Shown piece by piece: positions 60,084 through 64,000 of a DNA stretch of 64,000 nt. The stretch covers positions 372,001 to 436,000 of the forward strand of contig CAVXWW010000008.1 of assembly GCA_963765545.1 (NCBI GenBank), written 5' to 3'. Position 1 is the first letter of the stretch. The number at the start of each line of letters is the position of its first letter. A program made the position numbers and the translations under genes. The notes beneath the pieces were generated by a model. The model ran no database searches. It was given only the letters and a program-made list of their open reading frames with translations, and was not told where the DNA came from. The stretch is from JARRPM01 sp963765545. GTDB taxonomy: Bacteria > Pseudomonadota > Gammaproteobacteria > Pseudomonadales > Halieaceae.

Positions 60084-60869
60084 ATGACTACGCATCGATT
60101 GAAAAATGTTGTGATCGCTGCACTGCTTGCTACAGGCGCCCTGTCGGGCTCAGTGGCGGTAGTGCAAGCCAGCACCCTCGACTCTGTCCTCAATGTTGGA
60201 GAGGCCAAGGCCAAGGCTGCACGCCAATCCCAGGCGAAGATAGACCGGCTGGCAGATGAAACCCGTGACCTGCTCACCGATTATAAAACGGTGACCAAGC
60301 AGATCGATGGCCTGAAGGTCTACAACACGCGACTGCAGCGGCAGATCGACAACCAGACCGTGCGGATCACCGAAATCGATGATTCCATCGACCAGGTGAC
60401 GATCATTTCGCGCCAGATGACGCCACTGGCCATCCGTATGATTGACGGTCTGGAAACATTCGTAGAGCTGGACGTGCCCTTCCACATGGAAGAGCGCATG
60501 CAGCGTGTGGCTTTCCTGCGCTCCAACCTCGATCGGTCTGATGTCTCCATCGCTGAGAAATTTCGCCAGGTGCTGGAAGCCTACAAAATTGAAAACGAAT
60601 ATGGGCGCAAGATCGATGCCTACAAAGGCGCTATCGAAATTGATGGCGTGGAGCGCGATGTGAACTTCCTCAGGGTTGGCCGGATTTCTTTCCTGTACCA
60701 GACCACTGATACCGAAATGTCAGGCGCCTGGGACCAGGCCAGCCGTAGCTGGGTGCCCCTGTCACGCGGGGAGTATCGCAACGCGATCATGAAAGGGTTG
60801 CGTATTGCTCGCAAAGAAGCCTCGATTGACCTGATGAACCTGCCCGTAGCTGCACCGGAGGCTAACTAA
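60084..60869 (+). CDS. DUF3450 family protein, first gene of a TonB2-type operon
   Basis: A 261-residue exported protein: signal peptide to about residue 30 (ending VVQAST), then a long charged coiled coil with few prolines (QAKIDRLADETRDLLTDYK and QIDNQTVRITEIDDSIDQV), and a C-terminal globular part with VGRISFLYQTTD and WDQASRSWVPL. DUF3450 genes head Vibrio TonB2 clusters, where they are needed for full activity (recollection). The stop overlaps the ttpC start by 1 base, arguing for a shared complex. Confidence 0.88.
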   Translation: MTTHRLKNVVIAALLATGALSGSVAVVQASTLDSVLNVGEAKAKAARQSQAKIDRLADETRDLLTDYKTVTKQIDGLKVYNTRLQRQIDNQTVRITEIDDSIDQVTIISRQMTPLAIRMIDGLETFVELDVPFHMEERMQRVAFLRSNLDRSDVSIAEKFRQVLEAYKIENEYGRKIDAYKGAIEIDGVERDVNFLRVGRISFLYQTTDTEMSGAWDQASRSWVPLSRGEYRNAIMKGLRIARKEASIDLMNLPVAAPEAN

Positions 60870-62263
60870 TGAGCAACAAATTTGTTAAAGCCGCCGCTAT
60901 CGCCGTGGTCAGCACAGTCGGTTTCACTGCCGGCTTGGTAAGCGCCCAGGACGAAAAGCCGCGCTCCCTTGACCAGCTGCTGCAATTCGTAAAGCAGGGC
61001 CAGGCCACGGAAGCGAAAGAGAATAGAGCGCGAGAGGCTGCGTTCGCCAAGAACAAGGCCAACCAGGCTGCTGAACTGCAGCGGGCGGAAGCAGAGCGTA
61101 CTCGTCAGGAGGAGCTCAGTACCCAGCTCGAAGACGCCTTTGAGGCCAACGAATTGCTGGTGGTTGCCAAGCAGGAACAATTGAAAGAAAAGTTGGGAAC
61201 CCTGGCAGAGCTGTTCGGACATCTGACTTCTACTGCGGGTGATCTGTCCTCCACCCTGGAATTCTCACTCACCAGCGCCCAGTACCCTGGTCGAGAGGCA
61301 TTTCTGGATGAGCTCATCGCCAAGATGAGTGGCAGCGACAAACTGCCGAGTATCGAGGAGATTGAGCGGGTCTGGTATGAACTGAACCGCGAGATGATCG
61401 AATCGGGCAAGGTAGTGTCCTTCAATGCGCAGGTCGCGGCGCCTAACGGCGACAAGCAGGAACAAAAGGTCGTTCGCATCGGTTCGTTCAATGTGATTTC
61501 CGAAGAAGGCAAGTACCTGCAGTACGTCCCCTCCAAAGGCTCGCTGGAAGAACTGGCGCGCCAGCCTTCCGGTCCTTACCTGGGTTGGGCAAAGGAGCTG
61601 GCTTCATCAACTGAAGGCATGCACCGTTTTGGTATTGACCCCACTGGCCCAAGCGGCGGTTCTTTCCTGGCGGCGCTGATCAACAGCCCGAATATCGAAG
61701 AGCGCTGGCATCAGGGTGGTTACATTGGTTACGCCATTACTGCACTGGGCGTGATCGGCTTTATTCTCGCGCTGATTCGCCTGGTTTACCTGTCTGCGGT
61801 AAGTGCCAAGGTGAGTTCTCAGCTCAAGAGCGAACAAGCCAAAGACAACAACCCGCTGGGCCGCGTTCTCAAGATTCACGAGGACAATCCCACGATGGAT
61901 ACCGAAACCCTGGAGCTCAAGCTGTCCGAGGGTATTCTCAAGGAGACACCCAAGCTGGAATCAGGTCTCAACCTGCTGAAGATCATTGCCGCCATTGCGC
62001 CTTTGATGGGGCTGTTGGGTACAGTGACAGGTATGATCGTGACCTTCCAGGCGATCACCATCTTCGGTGCGGGTGACCCCAAGGCAATGGCAGGCGGTAT
62101 TTCCGGCGCGCTGGTGACTACGGTACTGGGTCTGCTGGTGGCAATCCCGATGGTGTTGTTGCACACGATTGTGAACGGTCGGGCCCAACGCATCATGCAC
62201 GTACTCAACGAGCAGACCACCGGCATCATAGCGGAGCACACCGAAGCCAACCTGAGGAAGTAG
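60869..62263 (+). CDS. TtpC-like MotA/TolQ/ExbB proton-channel protein
   Basis: A 464-residue protein much longer than ordinary ExbB. It has a signal peptide (about 1-27, ending LVSAQD), a charged periplasmic coiled coil (QATEAKENRAREAAFAKNKA), a middle domain, and a C-terminal MotA/TolQ/ExbB domain with spans at about 290-310, 375-400 and 415-440 (IAAIAPLMGLLGTVTGMIV, ALVTTVLGLLVAIPMVLL). This is the build of TtpC, the extra component of Vibrio TonB2 systems. It is coupled to DUF3450 and 4 bases before exbB. Confidence 0.9.
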   Translation: MSNKFVKAAAIAVVSTVGFTAGLVSAQDEKPRSLDQLLQFVKQGQATEAKENRAREAAFAKNKANQAAELQRAEAERTRQEELSTQLEDAFEANELLVVAKQEQLKEKLGTLAELFGHLTSTAGDLSSTLEFSLTSAQYPGREAFLDELIAKMSGSDKLPSIEEIERVWYELNREMIESGKVVSFNAQVAAPNGDKQEQKVVRIGSFNVISEEGKYLQYVPSKGSLEELARQPSGPYLGWAKELASSTEGMHRFGIDPTGPSGGSFLAALINSPNIEERWHQGGYIGYAITALGVIGFILALIRLVYLSAVSAKVSSQLKSEQAKDNNPLGRVLKIHEDNPTMDTETLELKLSEGILKETPKLESGLNLLKIIAAIAPLMGLLGTVTGMIVTFQAITIFGAGDPKAMAGGISGALVTTVLGLLVAIPMVLLHTIVNGRAQRIMHVLNEQTTGIIAEHTEANLRK

Positions 62264-62267
62264 TGAT

Positions 62268-62795
62268 ATGTACTGGTTCGATAGTGCTTACGAGGCAGTG
62301 TCACGCTTCATGGATATGGGCGGGAATGTCCTTTGGCTGATCGCCCTGCTGCTGTTCTTCATGTGGACCCTGATCTTTGAGCGCGTCTGGTATTTCAAGA
62401 CGGGTTGGAAGTCAGATGCGAGCAAGGCGATTGCCCTGTGGGAAGGCCGCAGTGAGCGTCAGTCCTGGAACGCGAAACAGGTCCGGGAAAAGCTTATATC
62501 CCAGGCGAGAATTCAGATTTATCAGTACTTGCCGGTTATCAAGACCCTGGTGGCCCTCTGTCCGCTGCTGGGTCTGTTGGGAACGGTTACGGGTATGATT
62601 GAGGTTTTCAATATCATGGCGGTCACCGGTGGTGGTGATGCCAAATCGATGGCAGGTGGTGTGTCACGGGCAACCATACCCACTATGGCAGGCATGGTCG
62701 CGGCGATATCCGGTGTCTTTGCCAACACCTACGTCACCCGAAACGCCGAGCGTCAGAGCCAGTTTCTCGAAGACAACCTGACCACCGATCACTAA
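62268..62795 (+). CDS. exbB: ExbB-type biopolymer transport protein
   Basis: A 175-residue inner-membrane protein of the MotA/TolQ/ExbB family with three spans: about 20-40 (NVLWLIALLLFFMWTL), 85-107 and 130-155. The pore-region motif is ALCPLLGLLGTVTGMIEVFN. Short form typical of TonB2-type ExbB2. It would form a proton-driven stator with ExbD to energise the TonB protein at 63.2 kb. Confidence 0.93.
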   Translation: MYWFDSAYEAVSRFMDMGGNVLWLIALLLFFMWTLIFERVWYFKTGWKSDASKAIALWEGRSERQSWNAKQVREKLISQARIQIYQYLPVIKTLVALCPLLGLLGTVTGMIEVFNIMAVTGGGDAKSMAGGVSRATIPTMAGMVAAISGVFANTYVTRNAERQSQFLEDNLTTDH

Positions 62796-62808
62796 GAGAG
62801 CAATCGTA

Positions 62809-63213
62809 ATGCGCAGGACAAATAAAGCAGCTGCTGAGGATGAAGCCCAGATTGATTTGACGCCCATGCTGGACGTTGTCTTTATCATGCTTATCTTCTT
62901 CATCGTTACCGCATCCTTTATCAAGGAGGCGGGTATCGAGGTGAATCGGCCGGAAGCGTCGACCTCCCAACCCAAGGAAAACGTCAACATCCTGATCGCG
63001 ATAAATGCCACCAATGAAATATGGATGGATAAGCGCCGGATTGATACACGTGCAGTGCGCGCCAACATTGAGCGCTTGCACGCGGAGAACCCCAAGGGTG
63101 CGGTTGTAATACAGGCGGACAACAAGTCCAATACCGAGACTGTAGCCGCGGTCCTTGACGCCGCCCGCGAGGCGGGTGTGTATGATGTGTCCCTGGCCAC
63201 CGAAGATAAGTAG
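62809..63213 (+). CDS. exbD: ExbD-type biopolymer transport protein
   Basis: A 134-residue protein with a short cytoplasmic end, one span at about 20-42 with the essential aspartate in PMLDVVFIMLIFFIVTASF (Asp in LDVVF), and a periplasmic domain ending VYDVSLATEDK. The N-terminal DLTPMLDVVF is the ExbD/TolR hallmark. It is 13 bases after exbB and 6 before tonB. Confidence 0.94.
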   Translation: MRRTNKAAAEDEAQIDLTPMLDVVFIMLIFFIVTASFIKEAGIEVNRPEASTSQPKENVNILIAINATNEIWMDKRRIDTRAVRANIERLHAENPKGAVVIQADNKSNTETVAAVLDAAREAGVYDVSLATEDK

Positions 63214-63219
63214 TCAACT

Positions 63220-63828
63220 ATGAATCGCAACTTCTTCAGGCTCTTGATCGGTGCGTTACTCGCATTGCCCGTTGCCGGCGGTCTGTTTTTCATCATGCAG
63301 TACCTGATTGCTACCGCCGACCCCAAGATCGACGATACCAAGCAGCGTAAACTGGCGGATATCTTTATGCCGGAGCGTGAAATTGAAACGAATCTGAAAG
63401 AGCAGAAACCCGATAAGGTCGATGATCCCGAGGAGCCACCGCCGGATCTGGATACGCCCGATGTCGATATGGACATGGACGTAGAAGTGCTCAATGTCGC
63501 TCCGACCGCACAGGTGGATGTGTCCATCGAGAGCTCCGGTATGTCCAGCGGCGATGGTGAATACCTGCCTATTGTAAAAGTGGCCCCCATCTATCCACGC
63601 CGTGCGCAGACGCGCGGTATTACCGGATATTGCATCGTGGAGTATACGGTGACGACTTCCGGCGCTATCCGGGATCCAAGGGCAGTTGATTGCCAACCCG
63701 CTGGTGTCTTTGATTCTGCATCGGTAAAAGCCGCCCAGAAGTTTAAGTACAAGCCCCGGGTAGTTGATGGCGAAGCCATCGAAGTGGGCGGAGTGCAGAA
63801 CAAGTTCACTTATGAATTGGAACAGTGA
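63220..63828 (+). CDS. tonB: TonB protein of a TonB2-type system
   Basis: A 202-residue protein: N-terminal span (about 5-30), an acidic/proline linker (EPPPDLDTPDVDMDMD), and a C-terminal TonB domain (YPRRAQTRGITGYCIVEYTV through FTYELEQ). It is short and has an acidic rather than Pro-Lys-rich linker, like TonB2 proteins. It is expected to couple the ExbBD/TtpC motor to outer-membrane receptors. Confidence 0.93.
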   Translation: MNRNFFRLLIGALLALPVAGGLFFIMQYLIATADPKIDDTKQRKLADIFMPEREIETNLKEQKPDKVDDPEEPPPDLDTPDVDMDMDVEVLNVAPTAQVDVSIESSGMSSGDGEYLPIVKVAPIYPRRAQTRGITGYCIVEYTVTTSGAIRDPRAVDCQPAGVFDSASVKAAQKFKYKPRVVDGEAIEVGGVQNKFTYELEQ

Positions 63829-63841
63829 AACGGTGAACCTT

Positions 63842-64000
63842 ATGAAAGTGTTTAAGCCCCGGACCTGGATCCATGCTGCCCTGCTGGCAGTACCTGTGGT
63901 CGCCACCCAGGTGGCGGTGTCGCAGCTGCAGTCAGAGTTGGGTTTGCACCCCTTGTCCTCCGCGTTTGCGCAGGAGAAAAAAGGCCCTGATACGCGCGAA
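63842..64000 (+). CDS. Start of a probable TPR protein of the TonB2-type operon (cut by window edge)
   Basis: Only the first 53 codons are present: a basic start MKVFKPRTWIHAALLA, a hydrophobic stretch with VPVVATQVAV, and a possible signal-peptide end near SAFAQEKK. The gene continues beyond the window. In Vibrio TonB2 clusters the gene after tonB2 encodes a tetratricopeptide protein, so that is the expected identity, not something visible here. Confidence 0.6.
   Translation, partial: MKVFKPRTWIHAALLAVPVVATQVAVSQLQSELGLHPLSSAFAQEKKGPDTRE

Noticed and set aside
1..64000. Mobile elements, prophage, CRISPR arrays, tRNA or rRNA genes
   Set aside because: No transposase, integrase, repeat-spacer array, cloverleaf or rRNA sequence was recognised; nearly all space is occupied by conserved core genes.

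Overview
The window is a gene-dense (about 90% coding), GC-rich stretch of a gammaproteobacterial chromosome. I see no rRNA, tRNA, insertion sequence, prophage or CRISPR array. Gene order is the best taxonomic evidence: rpmB-rpmG-mutM / coaD, rsmD / ftsYEX-rpoH, yggS-proC-yggT-metX-metW-rdgB-hemW beside pilT-pilU, zapA-6S RNA-fau opposite ygfB-pepP-ubiH-ubiI, serA beside a D-2-hydroxyglutarate dehydrogenase, and rppH-ptsP-lgt-thyA-folA. This is pseudomonad-like synteny. Together with a large TonB-dependent receptor and a Vibrio TonB2-like (TtpC) cluster, it suggests a marine, aerobic gammaproteobacterium, perhaps of the Cellvibrionales/Halieaceae type. That placement is inference.

Layout. 1-3.1 kb: ribosomal proteins L28 and L33, DNA repair (mutM), CoA synthesis (coaD), rRNA methylation (rsmD). 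3.1-7 kb: ftsY-ftsE-ftsX, then rpoH, preceded by a perfect CIRCE (HrcA operator). 7-14.3 kb: trmB (+) facing a long minus-strand operon yggS-proC-yggT-metX-metW-DUF4426-rdgB-hemW. 14.4-16.6 kb: the twitching ATPases pilT and pilU. 16.6-19.6 kb: gshB-tonB-like-yqgE-ruvX (-). 19.8-21 kb: a membrane-anchored esterase. 21-26.4 kb: an activated-methyl-cycle operon sahR-metK-ahcY-metF-rsmE (-), headed by a 24-bp perfect palindrome that looks like the SahR operator. 26.5-32.8 kb: central carbon operon tkt-epd-pgk-fba plus an alpha/beta hydrolase. 32.9-39.6 kb is the most accessory-looking part: a secreted unknown, a large TonB-dependent receptor, a TPR-sulfotransferase whose frame lacks a normal start codon, and a TPR-Asp/Asn beta-hydroxylase. 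39.8-45 kb: serA, D-2-hydroxyglutarate dehydrogenase, rpiA, ilvA. 45.1-53.1 kb: a small membrane ORF, fau, 6S RNA, zapA, a ZapB-like gene, ygfB, pepP, ubiH, ubiI, gcvH, rlmI. 53.1-59.9 kb: a HAD phosphatase, rppH, ptsP, an NRDE protein, lgt, thyA, folA. 60-64 kb: DUF3450-ttpC-exbB-exbD-tonB and the start of a TPR gene cut by the window edge.

How the parts work together. Methionine is made by MetX/MetW and MetF, charged to SAM by MetK and recycled by AhcY, and many methyltransferases nearby use the SAM. The serA/D2HGDH pair couples serine synthesis to removal of D-2-hydroxyglutarate. The TtpC-type TonB system could energise TonB-dependent receptors such as the one at 33.6 kb. The points most worth checking are the CIRCE in front of rpoH, the sahR palindrome, the apparent ATC start of the sulfotransferase and its association with a hydroxylase and a receptor, and the structured leaders before the D2HGDH gene and gcvH. 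All family assignments were made by reading the sequence; no database search was run.
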